Shown: in pieces, positions 32,920-40,938 of the stretch
Numbering within the stretch: position 1 is the stretch's first letter
Layout: each line of letters begins with the position of its first letter
NCBI GenBank assembly: GCA_009768935.1
Contig: WESA01000013.1
Location: forward strand, 1-54,122
DNA length: 54,122 nucleotides
Direction: 5' to 3'
Origin: Rectinema subterraneum
Lineage (GTDB): Bacteria > Spirochaetota > Spirochaetia > Treponematales > Rectinemataceae
The notes under the pieces: model-generated
The model's database searches: none
What the model was told of the DNA's origin: nothing
The model's input: only the letters and a program-made list of their open reading frames with translations
Translations under genes and position numbers: made by a program

Positions 32920-32948
32920 TTGCCCGCTTTCAAAATCAGTGCTACAAT
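32920..32948 (+). promoter_or_regulatory. Promoter of ackA
   Basis: TTGCCC (32920-32925), 17 bases, TACAAT (32943-32948) preceded by TGC (extended -10). A leader of about 27 bases with AGGAG follows. Confidence 0.6.
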
Positions 32949-32981
32949 GCTGGAAAAGCTTTTCTCCCCAGGAGTCTTAAA

Positions 32982-34319
32982 ATGGTTATTCTTACCCTCA
33001 ACTGCGGCTCATCCTCGGTCAAATACCAGGTATATGACTGGGACAAAAAGGATGTCCTTGCCAGCGGCATTGTCGAACGCGTCACCATCGGCGGCTCATT
33101 TATCACGCATAAAGTGCGTGGCCGCCCCGACTACGAAGTCGAGCATGAGTGCCCCAACCACATCGTTGCCATCGAGCTCATCCTCAAAACTCTCGTCGAT
33201 CCCGAAGTGGGTGTCATCAGCGATCTGTCGATGATCAAAGCCGTAGGTCACCGCATGGTGCATGGCGGTTCGAAGTTCGCCAAATCCTCGATCATCAATG
33301 GCGACTTCCTCGAAACCTTCAAATCGCTCAATGAGCTTGCTCCCTTGCACAACCCCGCAAACCTCATGGGCGTCGAGGCTGCAAAAACCATCCTGCCCGA
33401 TGTGCCGCACTGCGCCGTCATGGACACCGCCTGGCATCAGACCATGCCCGCATCGAGCTATATGTACGCCCTTCCACGCGAATGGTATGAAAAATACATG
33501 GTTCGCCGCTACGGCTTCCATGGGACAAGCTTCCTCTACAACGCCAAGCGCGCCGCGGTGCTGCTCGGCAAGGATCCCTTCGAGACGAACCTCATCATCG
33601 CGCACATCGGCAACGGCTCCTCGATCAACGCGGTCAAGAACGGCTGTTCCTACGACACCTCCATGGGGCTCACCCCCCTCGAAGGCCTCGTTATGGGCAC
33701 TAGAAGCGGCGACATCGATCCGGGCATCATTTTCCATGTCATGCGCAAGACCGGCATGACCGCTTCTGAAATCGAGAAGAAACTCAACAAGGAGTCCGGC
33801 GTCCTCGGCCTCACCACCAAATGGGCTGATCGTCGCGACGTCGAAAACGCCGCCGAAAAAGGCGATCCCATCGCCATTCTTGCCCAGCAGGTAGAAGCAT
33901 ATCGCATAAAGAAATATATCGGCGCCTACTATGCAGCTCTCGGCCATGTCGATGCCATCGTCTTCACCGCGGGCGTCGGCGAAATGGGCCCCGAAATCCG
34001 CAAACTTGCTACCCATGGTCTCGAAGAGCTCGGCATCATCGTCGACGAAAAGAAGAACGCCCTCGCGAAGTGCCGCAACGCCGAGCTCGACATCACTGGC
34101 GCCGGCTCGAAGGTTCGCGTCTTCGTCATTCCGACCGATGAAGAGCTTGTAATGACCGAAGATACAGTAGCGCTCATCAATGGCACGTATGATGTCCACA
34201 CCAATTATCGTTACTATTTCGAGAACCGCGACTATGTGAACAAAGCGCGGGCGGAGGGCCTTCAGCGCGACCTCGAAAAGAAGCCATGGCTTAAGGACAT
34301 TGTCGCGCGCATCCCGTGA
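32982..34319 (+). CDS. ackA: Acetate kinase
   Basis: A 445-aa cytoplasmic enzyme interconverting acetyl phosphate + ADP and acetate + ATP, the last ATP-forming step of acetate fermentation. Signatures: [17 protein letters not shown] at 4-20, [11 protein letters not shown] near 89, [10 protein letters not shown] near 170, and [15 protein letters not shown] near 203. Usual length is about 400 aa; here some 40 residues extend beyond the core ([20 protein letters not shown] and following), an extension I associate with spirochaete enzymes. No pta gene lies beside it. ATG 32982 with AGGAG at 32970-32974 is chosen; the long upstream open frame overlies the promoter. Confidence 0.95.
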   Translation: MVILTLNCGSSSVKYQVYDWDKKDVLASGIVERVTIGGSFITHKVRGRPDYEVEHECPNHIVAIELILKTLVDPEVGVISDLSMIKAVGHRMVHGGSKFAKSSIINGDFLETFKSLNELAPLHNPANLMGVEAAKTILPDVPHCAVMDTAWHQTMPASSYMYALPREWYEKYMVRRYGFHGTSFLYNAKRAAVLLGKDPFETNLIIAHIGNGSSINAVKNGCSYDTSMGLTPLEGLVMGTRSGDIDPGIIFHVMRKTGMTASEIEKKLNKESGVLGLTTKWADRRDVENAAEKGDPIAILAQQVEAYRIKKYIGAYYAALGHVDAIVFTAGVGEMGPEIRKLATHGLEELGIIVDEKKNALAKCRNAELDITGAGSKVRVFVIPTDEELVMTEDTVALINGTYDVHTNYRYYFENRDYVNKARAEGLQRDLEKKPWLKDIVARIP

Positions 34320-34363
34320 AAGGTTGGCAGGCTCAATTATTGCTGTGCCTGTGCCGATAATTG

Positions 34364-34372
34364 TGGTATACT
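34364..34372 (+). promoter_or_regulatory. Extended -10 promoter upstream of a small structured transcript
   Basis: TGGTATACT fits an extended -10 element 45 bases after ackA. No -35 at standard distance is seen. Downstream are a strong ribosome site, a tiny ORF and a large hairpin. Confidence 0.45.
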
Positions 34373-34411
34373 ATGCTAAGTTGGCATAAAGGAGGTGATG
34401 AATTAGGTTTT

Positions 34412-34465
34412 ATGCAGTTCGCTCGATGGCTTTTTGCGCATAGCAGGCGCAAAGCGCTGCTTTAA
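34412..34465 (+). CDS. Possible 17-residue leader peptide
   Basis: A 17-codon frame, MQFARWLFAHSRRKALL, runs from ATG 34412 to TAA 34463-34465. A perfect AAAGGAGGTGATG stretch lies at 34388-34400, somewhat far upstream. The bases around it can pair (GCATAAA 34384-34390 with TTTATGC 34409-34415), leaving the ribosome site in the loop and bringing it closer to this ATG. The end of the frame overlaps the hairpin at 34434-34472. No amino acid bias typical of biosynthetic leaders is seen. Speculative. Confidence 0.25.
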   Translation: MQFARWLFAHSRRKALL

Positions 34466-34472
34466 TGCGCAA
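34434..34472 (+). other. Strong stem-loop before the porin promoter
   Basis: Outer arms TTGCGCAT and ATGCGCAA pair perfectly over 8 bp; inside, AGCAGGCGC pairs with GCGCTGCT with one bulged G and an AAA loop. A T run follows only 11 bases later (34482-34487), so it may terminate poorly or act as a structured leader or small RNA. Confidence 0.55.
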
Positions 34473-34512
34473 GAATCTGAATTTTTTATGAAAAAAGTTG
34501 AATGAAATATGC

Positions 34513-34542
34513 TTGACAGTACAAAAAGTGCCGATATATACT
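34513..34542 (+). promoter_or_regulatory. Sigma-70 promoter of the outer-membrane protein gene
   Basis: TTGACA (34513-34518) with TATACT at 34537-34542 (18-base spacer); TATATA at 34535-34540 gives 16. The leader of about 65 bases ends with CAAGGAGG nine bases before ATG. Confidence 0.75.
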
Positions 34543-34615
34543 TCTGAACGAACTTAGAGAGGGGAGCACCGAGCCGTTGGCGAGGCCCCAATCTACTTTT
34601 CAAGGAGGATTAGAC

Positions 34616-35521
34616 ATGAAGAAGCTAATCGTTTTGCTTCTCGCATTGGCTATGGTCGGTGCCGTATTTGCAGCTGATGCCCCCAAGGCCGTAGCTACCT
34701 TTGGTGCGTACCTGGATTCCTATGGCGACTTTATGGATGGTTTGGGCCCGACGCTCTACAGCGAGACCTATTACAACTATTCATCCGGCGGCGTGGGATT
34801 TTCTGCGACTGTAACTGGTGGCGAGGATATTTTCAAGCAGGTAAGGAACTATTCAGTATCGTACCAGGTTCTTCCCGAGCTTAAAGTACTCGCTGGTAGA
34901 CTCCGCGAGACCGGTGGTGCCCGCCTTACTTCCTATATCGATGGAAACGGCTTCTCCACCCGCATTGCGAACGTCCAGAATGGTATGATGGGACAGGTAT
35001 CCTATCAGGGCGTAGGGCTTGCAGTATTCTCCAAACTCGATACGCTCACCAACACCAACGTAGGGCTTTCCTATACTGCTAAAGGCGTAGCAAAGCTCGT
35101 CGGCGGCTACCTTGGCACTTCCAGTGAAATTTGGGTAGGCGCTGATATCCAGGCAGTCAAAGGCGTCGTTGCAAGAGTCGGATTCCGCAACACCCCGACC
35201 AAGAACTACATCTATGCGACCGCTGGTTCTTCTGCCCTTGTGAAAAATCTCGACCTCGGCCTCGATGCTGATATCGTGCTTGCCACTGGTGCATTCAATT
35301 ACGGCGCTCAGGTGAAAGCCCAGTATGCATTAACTGACAAATATTCTGCTGGCGTAAAAGTCTGGTATGACAATGGCGATGCGTGGTACGGAAACAACGG
35401 CCTTGCTGCCAAGGCTTATGGTGTTATCAACTTTGCACAGGGCGACATGGTTGTCGGCGTAAAGTATAATGCTGCTACCAGCACTTTCTCCATCCCGTTT
35501 GATTTCGAGGTTTGGTTCTGA
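34616..35521 (+). CDS. Outer-membrane beta-barrel protein (porin-like)
   Basis: A 301-aa protein with signal peptide MKKLIVLLLALAMVGAVFA cut before ADAPKAVATF. The mature part is Gly/Tyr/Thr-rich with alternating residues forming many short amphipathic strands (for example GLGPTLYSETYYNYSSGGVG and FNYGAQVKAQYALTDKYSAG) and ends in Trp-Phe, the usual C-terminal aromatic of barrel proteins recognised by BamA. No family name can be assigned; a major small porin is plausible. Strong promoter, excellent ribosome site and strong terminator all suggest high expression. The frame extends to 34577 but the AAGGAGG position fixes ATG 34616. Confidence 0.8.
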   Translation: MKKLIVLLLALAMVGAVFAADAPKAVATFGAYLDSYGDFMDGLGPTLYSETYYNYSSGGVGFSATVTGGEDIFKQVRNYSVSYQVLPELKVLAGRLRETGGARLTSYIDGNGFSTRIANVQNGMMGQVSYQGVGLAVFSKLDTLTNTNVGLSYTAKGVAKLVGGYLGTSSEIWVGADIQAVKGVVARVGFRNTPTKNYIYATAGSSALVKNLDLGLDADIVLATGAFNYGAQVKAQYALTDKYSAGVKVWYDNGDAWYGNNGLAAKAYGVINFAQGDMVVGVKYNAATSTFSIPFDFEVWF

Positions 35522-35552
35522 TCTGAGATATTCAGATTATTAGCCTAATGCG

Positions 35553-35591
35553 AAAAAAGGGCACGCAATGAAAATTGCGCGCCCTTTTTTT
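35553..35591 (+). terminator. Rho-independent terminator after the porin-like gene
   Basis: A long stem (AAAAAAGGGC-A-CGCAAT with ATTGCG-C-GCCCTTTTTT), GAAA loop and seven-T tail. A small inverted repeat ATCTGA/TCAGAT lies between the stop codon and this hairpin. Confidence 0.92.
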
Positions 35592-35673
35592 AAGTGATTG
35601 GAGATGCTTGCTCATGGACGCTGTCGCCTTTAAGCTATAAAATATTAGTAATAATGCAGTTTCGAGGTGCAAT

Positions 35674-36270
35674 ATGAATATAACGAAGCGCCCCTCTGCA
35701 GGGCTGCCGCTCTATTCTGTTTTGGGTGTGGCGATCTCCGTTATGGTTTCTTTGCTCGTCTTTTCATGCGCCACGGCTAGAAAGTACGATCCAGGAGCCC
35801 CAAAAGTAGCAATTGCTCGCGCTTCCGACGCTGAAATTGCTAAATACGGTCCAAATTTCCTTGTAAATCCTTTCAAAGAACCGAGCATAATCGTTCTAGG
35901 AAAAACGTACGATTTCTATATCGTCAAAATATCGCTCAATTTGGACAAGCAAACAAAAATCAAAGTGATTGCATCATCACAAGGTCCGTCCGGAGCCGAT
36001 ACCCCTGCAGCATATACTCAAGCAGAGTTCGTGCATTTCTGGGATGTCGTGTCGAATGAGGGTGGCCCGAATGACGGTGAATACGAAAGGCGCAAAACAA
36101 CTATAGAGAGAACAGTTATCCCTGAATTGTCTTTTTCGGAAGGCTCTGGACAGAACAGCTATTTTTTAGTTTTTGTAGGAAAACATCCTGTCAAAAGGCC
36201 GATAACGTACGAAGTGCAAGTGATTCTTGATAGCGGAGAGGCATTCGTTTTTTCCGAGACTCTGGAATAA
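35674..36270 (+). CDS. Lipoprotein of unknown function
   Basis: A 198-aa protein with an N-terminal hydrophobic segment (YSVLGVAISVMVSLLVFSC) ending in a plausible lipobox, Cys near residue 33. The mature domain is beta-rich (IIVLGKTYDFYIVKISLNL, NSYFLVFVGKHPVKRPITYEVQVIL) without a recognisable motif. GAGGTG lies about seven bases before ATG 35674. A PTS IIA gene follows after 12 bases, so the two may be co-transcribed, but no functional link is apparent. Confidence 0.7.
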   Translation: MNITKRPSAGLPLYSVLGVAISVMVSLLVFSCATARKYDPGAPKVAIARASDAEIAKYGPNFLVNPFKEPSIIVLGKTYDFYIVKISLNLDKQTKIKVIASSQGPSGADTPAAYTQAEFVHFWDVVSNEGGPNDGEYERRKTTIERTVIPELSFSEGSGQNSYFLVFVGKHPVKRPITYEVQVILDSGEAFVFSETLE

Positions 36271-36282
36271 GGCTGAGAATCC

Positions 36283-36744
36283 ATGCCGCTTCAAGAGCTG
36301 ATTTTGCAGCACGACGTCTGGTACCTCACCGATGCCGAAAGCATGCAGGAGGCGCTGGGCGCTCTTGTAAAAACTGTTGACTTGCCGGAGGGACTGGACA
36401 GAGAAGCGCTGCTCGATGCACTCTTGGCGCGTGAGGATCTGGCGAGCACAGCGATCGGGAATGGTATTGCCATTCCGCATGTGCGGCGATTCGGAAGCGA
36501 GAGTCTGCAGCACGATATTGTTGTGGTGGCATACTTGTTTGCGCCGGTGGACTGGAAGGCACTAGATGGCATACCGGTGCATACGCTCTTTTTAGTACTT
36601 GCTAAAGATGAGGCGAGCCATTTGCAGCTCTTGGCGGAAATTGCACATGTGGCTTCAGATGAGAGCTTTGTGGCGTTTTTAAAAACCATGCCCGATCGCG
36701 CGGCGTTGGTAGAACGCATTCAGAAAATTGAGCAGCTGGATTAG
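36283..36744 (+). CDS. PTS EIIA domain protein, PtsN-like
   Basis: A 153-aa cytoplasmic phosphotransferase IIA protein of the mannitol/fructose/nitrogen type. The phosphorylated His is H66 in AIGNGIAIPHVR, the family signature; the C-terminal half (IPVHTLFLVLAKDEASHLQLL) also fits. No IIB/IIC subunit or ptsI/ptsH gene is nearby, so a regulatory role like PtsN is more likely than sugar transport. It ends 17 bases before the CAGGAT-type palindromic repeat. Confidence 0.85.
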   Translation: MPLQELILQHDVWYLTDAESMQEALGALVKTVDLPEGLDREALLDALLAREDLASTAIGNGIAIPHVRRFGSESLQHDIVVVAYLFAPVDWKALDGIPVHTLFLVLAKDEASHLQLLAEIAHVASDESFVAFLKTMPDRAALVERIQKIEQLD

Positions 36745-36760
36745 GATCGACAGGCTTCTC

Positions 36761-36889
36761 GACAGGATGACAGGATTTTGCAGGATGAACAGGATGAGGA
36801 CCCTTTTAGGGGAGAAGACAGGAAAAAGGGTTAGGGCTTTCCCTAAAAGCTACATCCTGTTGATCACTAAAAATCCTGAACATCCTGTC
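36761..36889. repeat. CAGGAT-type imperfect palindromic repeat element
   Basis: The left arm (36761-36810) repeats AGGAT about every 10-12 bases (GACAGGATG, ACAGGATTTT, GCAGGATG, AACAGGATG) and ends in CTTTTAGGG. The right arm (36841-36889) is its approximate reverse complement (CCCTAAAAG, CATCCTGTTGATC, AATCCTG, CATCCTGTC). About 30 bases separate them. Similar CAGGAT elements occur between genes in many unrelated bacteria. The right edge meets the rlmE stop codon. Confidence 0.75.
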
Positions 36890-37586
36890 AAAGTCTTTTA
36901 TCTTGTTCATCCCGTCGGGCAAACCCCGACGCTACGAGGTAGGTTTCGAAGGATTCGGCACGGCAGGCCTCGGGCTTGAAGGCGCGCGCCTGCGCGAAGT
37001 GCTTTTTGAGCTCGGCGATAAGGCGTTTTTCTTCACCGCCCTGAAAAATTTTCATGACAAGGGCGCCGCCCGGCGCCAGCACCTCCAGTGCGAGCCCCAT
37101 CACTGCCTCCACAAGCTCTTCCGAGCGCGCTTGGTCGACGAGGCGGTTACCAGTCGTGGCTGGGGCGGCGTCGGAGACCACGAGGTTGAATGGCCCCGCT
37201 TCGCGAAGGCGTGCGCGCACTGAATCGACCAGGATACTTCCCTTGATAAACGAAAAATTCGAGTCCGCAGGCGCTATTCCCAGGTCCTGGATATCGACTG
37301 CGACAAGCCTACCCGCGCCCTTCATCTGCCTTAGAAGCCACAGGCTCCAGGAACCCGGGGCCGCGCCGACGTCGAGGATGGCGGGGCCGGGTGCGCCCGC
37401 GCCGCTTGCGCCTGACGAAGGGGAGCTGCGCACGCTATCTTCTTTTCCAGCGCCCGTCCTCCCTCCAAAGCCCTTCAATAGCCCGAACTTCCTCACAATT
37501 TCTTCGAGCTTGTAGACAGAACGAGCCGGATAGCCTTCCTTTTTCGCCTTGAGAGTCCAGTAATCGGGGCGTTCATAGCCGGCCAT
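36888..37586 (-). CDS. rlmE: 23S rRNA 2'-O-ribose methyltransferase RlmE (FtsJ), with inserted linker
   Basis: A 232-aa S-adenosylmethionine-dependent enzyme that methylates U2552 of 23S rRNA in assembled 50S subunits. It opens RPDYWTLKAKKEGYPARSVYKL, has the SAM loop ILDVGAAPGSWSLWLL near 70-85, DIQDL near 98, the catalytic Asp in VVSDAAPATTGNR near 137, and Lys in LVMKIFQGGEE near 178. Between the N-terminal helix and the SAM loop lies a roughly 25-residue Gly/Ser/Ala/Pro-rich insert (about 43-67) absent from ordinary RlmE. The last eight residues, RDEQDKRL, and the TGA are written by the edge of the CAGGAT repeat, suggesting the original end was replaced. Confidence 0.88.
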   Translation of the reverse strand: MAGYERPDYWTLKAKKEGYPARSVYKLEEIVRKFGLLKGFGGRTGAGKEDSVRSSPSSGASGAGAPGPAILDVGAAPGSWSLWLLRQMKGAGRLVAVDIQDLGIAPADSNFSFIKGSILVDSVRARLREAGPFNLVVSDAAPATTGNRLVDQARSEELVEAVMGLALEVLAPGGALVMKIFQGGEEKRLIAELKKHFAQARAFKPEACRAESFETYLVASGFARRDEQDKRL

Positions 37587-37601
37587 CTATATTCCTCGAT
37601 C

Positions 37602-37700
37602 TTATTCTATCCAGTTTTCAATCTTCAGTCCGGGTATCCGCCCGAATTCTGATTCATTATTCGTGACAAGTATACTTGAGCAGCGCCCTTTGCCCCAGCG
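37602..37700 (-). pseudogene. C-terminal remnant of a VapC-type PIN-domain toxin
   Basis: Read leftward, the gap between htpG and rlmE encodes SSILVTNNESEFGRIPGL then KIENWIE and a stop at 37602-37604. This closely matches the C-terminal signature of VapC ribonuclease toxins (LVTxNxxxFxRIPGLxxENW). No start, no N-terminal Asp residues and no antitoxin gene are present, and the fragment runs into the end of htpG. It is a decayed or truncated toxin gene. Confidence 0.6.
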
Positions 37701-37712
37701 AGAATTCGGCCC

Positions 37713-39608
37713 TCAGCTCGACTTCGCCAGCAGGCGGTTGAGCCGCTCCGCAAAATCCTGCGGGACTTCGAAGTGTTCGCCTTCAGCGAGCATGGCTTCG
37801 TAGAAGAGCACGTGCGAAAGGTCTTCGATTTCCTGCACTGTGGCGAGGTCGCCACCGCTCAGCTCCTTGCGTGTGTCGAGCGCCACAAGCCGCTCGATGA
37901 GCGGATGCTCGGCATTGATTTCGAGGATGGGTTTTACCTCGGGAGCGGGCTCGTTCGTGAGCCGTTCCATGAGCTTGCGGTACTGCGGCGTGAATTCGTC
38001 TTTGTCCACAACGACGCATGACGGGCTCTTTCCGAGCCGCTTTGAAAGGCGCACGTCCTTGACGCGATCGCCGAGCACGCGCTTGAGGATTTTCACGGCT
38101 TTCTCGCCGCGGTCCTTGTGCTCGCTCTGGTCTTTGCCGAGCTCTTCTTCGGCATCTACCTGCTGGACGCTCTTGAACTGCATGCCTTCGTATTCACCGA
38201 TGCCGCCAAAAGCAAGCTCGTCGATTTCGTCCGTGCCGAGGAGCACTTCGATGCCCTTTTCCTTGAACACTTCGAGCAAGGGGGAAGCGCGCAAGCGGGC
38301 TTCGTTCTCGCCGGTGAGATAGTAGATGGTCTTGCGCCCTTCGCCTGCGCGGCTCTTGTAGTCGGCGAGGCTTGTCCAGTCCTCGGCGAGCGTGCTTTTG
38401 AAGCGCACGAGTTTGAGCAAGGGTTCTCTGTTCGTCCAGTCGGAGAGGATTCCTTCCTTGAGCTGGACACCAAAGAGCGAAATGAAGGTCTTGAATTTTT
38501 CTGGATTTGTCGCGGCGAGCTGTTCGAGCTCCGAAAAGAGTTTTTTGAGAGTGGCCTGCTGGATGGTCATCATCACGCGGTTGTGCTGAAGCATTTCGCG
38601 GCTCACGTTGAGCGGCAGGTCGTCGGAATCGATGACTCCGCGCACAAAGCGGAAGTAGGGCGGCAGAATCTGCAGTTCCTTGTCGGTGATGAACACGCGC
38701 TTGACATAGAGTTTTATGCCCTGTTCGCGCGTGGGAATGTAAAGGTCTGCCGGCACGTGCGAGGGAATGTACAAGAGCGAGCTGTATTCGATAGTGCCTT
38801 CGGCCTTTGTGTGGATCCAGAGCAGGGGATCCTTTTCGTCGCCGGTGAGGGATTTATAGAAGTCGATGTAGTCCTTGTCCGTGAGCTCTGGCTTTGGGCG
38901 GCGCCATAGGGCGCTTGCGCTGTTGACCTGCTCGTCGACGGTTTTGGACTCGGCCTTGGCGGGGTCCTTGGCGTAGGTTTTTTCCTTGCTGACGAGGTGG
39001 ATAGGCCAGGCGATGTGGTTCGAATAGCGCTTTAAAAGCTCTTCGAGCGACCAGCGCGAGAGGTATTCCGTCCCTTCGTCGTTGATATGGAGGATGACGT
39101 CGGTGCCGAAGCCTGCGCGCACTGCGGGTTCGATTTCGAAGCCGCTCTTGCCGTCGCTTTTCCAGACAAAGGCCTTGTCCGTTCCGGCCTTGAGGCTCAC
39201 CACTTCGATGTGGTCCGCGACCATAAAGGCTGAATAGAAGCCCACGCCGAACTGGCCGATAAGGTTCGACGCCTTGCGCTCGTTCTCGCCAAGGCGTTCG
39301 AGGAAGGCGCGGGTGCCAGAGCGCGCGATGGTGCCGAGGTTGTCGGCAAGCTCCTCTTCATCCATGCCGATACCGTTGTCGGACACGGTGATGGTCTTCG
39401 CGTCCTCATCGAGAGTTACAGTGATGCGCGGCTCGAAGCTGAGGGTCTTGAACGCGTCGTCGGAAACCGTGAGGTACTTGAGTTTGTCGATCGCGTCCGA
39501 AGCGTTCGAAATGAGCTCGCGCAGGAACACTTCCTTGTGCGAATAGAGAGAATGCGTGATAAGGTTGAGAAGTTGGTTGACTTCGGTTTTGAATGCGTAA
39601 TTGGCCAT
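37713..39608 (-). CDS. htpG: Chaperone Hsp90 (HtpG)
   Basis: A 631-aa ATP-dependent chaperone. N-terminal GHKL ATPase: ELISNASDAIDKLKYL near 30-45, DNGIGM near 78, GQFGVGFYSAFMV near 117-129; middle domain with LPLNVSREMLQ near 350; C-terminal dimerisation domain to the end. Length fits bacterial HtpG. ATG 39608 is supported by CAGGAG on the minus strand; the open frame extends 55 codons upstream, but that stretch contains the promoter and a palindrome. The gene end is followed directly by a VapC remnant rather than a terminator. Confidence 0.95.
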   Translation of the reverse strand: MANYAFKTEVNQLLNLITHSLYSHKEVFLRELISNASDAIDKLKYLTVSDDAFKTLSFEPRITVTLDEDAKTITVSDNGIGMDEEELADNLGTIARSGTRAFLERLGENERKASNLIGQFGVGFYSAFMVADHIEVVSLKAGTDKAFVWKSDGKSGFEIEPAVRAGFGTDVILHINDEGTEYLSRWSLEELLKRYSNHIAWPIHLVSKEKTYAKDPAKAESKTVDEQVNSASALWRRPKPELTDKDYIDFYKSLTGDEKDPLLWIHTKAEGTIEYSSLLYIPSHVPADLYIPTREQGIKLYVKRVFITDKELQILPPYFRFVRGVIDSDDLPLNVSREMLQHNRVMMTIQQATLKKLFSELEQLAATNPEKFKTFISLFGVQLKEGILSDWTNREPLLKLVRFKSTLAEDWTSLADYKSRAGEGRKTIYYLTGENEARLRASPLLEVFKEKGIEVLLGTDEIDELAFGGIGEYEGMQFKSVQQVDAEEELGKDQSEHKDRGEKAVKILKRVLGDRVKDVRLSKRLGKSPSCVVVDKDEFTPQYRKLMERLTNEPAPEVKPILEINAEHPLIERLVALDTRKELSGGDLATVQEIEDLSHVLFYEAMLAEGEHFEVPQDFAERLNRLLAKSS

Positions 39609-39640
39609 GAACAATTCTCCTGAAAAACTGAAGATGTGCT

Positions 39641-39698
39641 GGAAACCGATTGATCGGTCGTTCGTTTCCAATATATCGAAATTTGGGTTGAAAGTGAA
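39641..39698 (-). promoter_or_regulatory. Promoter and operator-like inverted repeat before htpG
   Basis: On the minus strand TTCACT (39693-39698), 17 bases, TATATT (39670-39675). Just downstream lies GGAAAC...GTTTCC (39641-39646 and 39664-39669) with an inner palindrome CGAT-TG-ATCG (39647-39656). It is not a CIRCE element. Confidence 0.4.
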
Positions 39699-39756
39699 TT
39701 CGCGGGTGGCGGAAAGGCGTCTGTGGGAGGCAGGTGCCTGCCGGAGCCCGCTTGGT

Positions 39757-39786
39757 TTGACAGTCAAAGCCATACGATGCTACATT
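39757..39786 (+). promoter_or_regulatory. Promoter of the M23 peptidase-bactofilin-PSP1 string
   Basis: TTGACA (39757-39762), 18 bases, TACATT (39781-39786) preceded by TGC. The -35 box is inside a palindrome TTTGAC-A-GTCAAA (39756-39768). Another palindrome, GGCAGG-TG-CCTGCC, lies at 39729-39742. The gap 39609-39894 otherwise carries no gene. Confidence 0.6.
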
Positions 39787-39894
39787 TACTGGCTGGATTT
39801 GCAGCAAGAAAGATGCCGCGCGACAGGCGCGTGCATGCCGAGGCGCCTTTTGAGCGCGGGGTTGAAATTGCTTGCTTTGTAGGGAGAGGATACA

Positions 39895-40938
39895 GTGCCT
39901 GAGGGCTTGCGCAGTTGGAAAGAGAAGGAAAAGCGCTGGTATTCGCGCATGGTGCAGGGCATTTCGAGCGGTCTCGATGTCGTGCGCGTGGCGGTGCGTC
40001 GCTTTTTCTCGTGGGGACGGACGCGATTTGTCTTTGCGGTCATTCCTCAGAGTGAAAAACCTGCGCGCAAGCTCGAGCTGAGCCGTTTTTCTCTTATAGC
40101 AATTGGAGTAGCCGCTCTTGTTTTTGCAGGCAGCGCGATTGCTTCGATTTCAGCCTATGGTGCAGCTGCATTGAAAGCATCGGCGCTGCATACCCAGCTG
40201 GCAAAGGCTAACGAAAGTATCGACAAGATGCGCGAGACCACCGAGAACTTGCTCTCCAAAACAGCGCAATTTCAGGAAAAATTGGGGCAGATCGTTACCA
40301 TAGTGCAGAGCAAAGGTAAGCCTGATCCTGCGCAGAGTGCGGACAATATCCTTAAAACCGCAGGGCTTTCGGATCTTATTCCCGGCCGGTTTTCCGATGA
40401 TCCGGTGAGCCGCGATGTGCTCAGGCTCGAGGGCATCGCAGGGACGCTTGACAACAGCGTTGCGGCGCTCGATCAAATAGCCAATGTGCTTGCTAGCCAA
40501 AAGGATATCATGACTGAAGTGCCGAACATCTGGCCGATCAAAGGGAACCTCGGCCACATCACCATGTATTTCGGCCAGAACGAGAACCCTTTTTCGACAG
40601 GGCAATGGTACTTGCACACCGGTATCGATATTTCGACGAACCGCGTTGGCGATCCGGTTCTGGCAACTGCCGATGGCAAGGTCATCGACATTCACTACAA
40701 TGCGAGCCTCGGCAATTCAATCACGATTCAGCACAGCCACGGTTTTACCACTCGCTATGGGCATTTGCGTGGTTTTGCGGTCAAAAAAGGCCAGCGGGTT
40801 TCTCAAGGCGATGTCATCGGGTACCTGGGCAATACAGGCAAAACAACCGGCCCGCACCTTCATTATGAAGTGTACCTCGGGACGAGCCTTATTGACCCAT
40901 TGCGCTTTTTGAATATTCGCAAGGAATATCATGAGTAA
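39895..40938 (+). CDS. M23-family metallopeptidase with membrane anchor
   Basis: A 347-aa peptidoglycan hydrolase-type protein: cytoplasmic N-terminus of about 65 residues, one membrane helix (LIAIGVAALVFAGSAIASISAYGA near 68-90), a short coiled coil (HTQLAKANESIDKMRETTENL), and a C-terminal LytM/M23 domain with the zinc motif HTGIDIS near 242 and GPHLHYEVYLG near 324. All metal ligands are visible. Bacterial M23 enzymes of this layout cut peptide bridges in the cell wall. GTG start with GGGAGAGG upstream. It overlaps the bactofilin gene by eight bases, a pairing seen in many bacteria where both shape the cell. Confidence 0.88.
   Translation: MPEGLRSWKEKEKRWYSRMVQGISSGLDVVRVAVRRFFSWGRTRFVFAVIPQSEKPARKLELSRFSLIAIGVAALVFAGSAIASISAYGAAALKASALHTQLAKANESIDKMRETTENLLSKTAQFQEKLGQIVTIVQSKGKPDPAQSADNILKTAGLSDLIPGRFSDDPVSRDVLRLEGIAGTLDNSVAALDQIANVLASQKDIMTEVPNIWPIKGNLGHITMYFGQNENPFSTGQWYLHTGIDISTNRVGDPVLATADGKVIDIHYNASLGNSITIQHSHGFTTRYGHLRGFAVKKGQRVSQGDVIGYLGNTGKTTGPHLHYEVYLGTSLIDPLRFLNIRKEYHE

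Noticed and set aside
33096..34199. 367-codon minus-strand frame inside ackA
   Set aside because: Shadow of the acetate kinase codons; nothing recognisable.
36761..36810. CAGGAT units considered as a CRISPR array
   Set aside because: Units are only 6-9 bases with 1-4 bases between them and form a palindrome; there are no spacers and no cas genes.
36728..36979. 83-codon frame across the CAGGAT repeat
   Set aside because: It is produced by the repeat arms and the rlmE antisense strand; no coding character.
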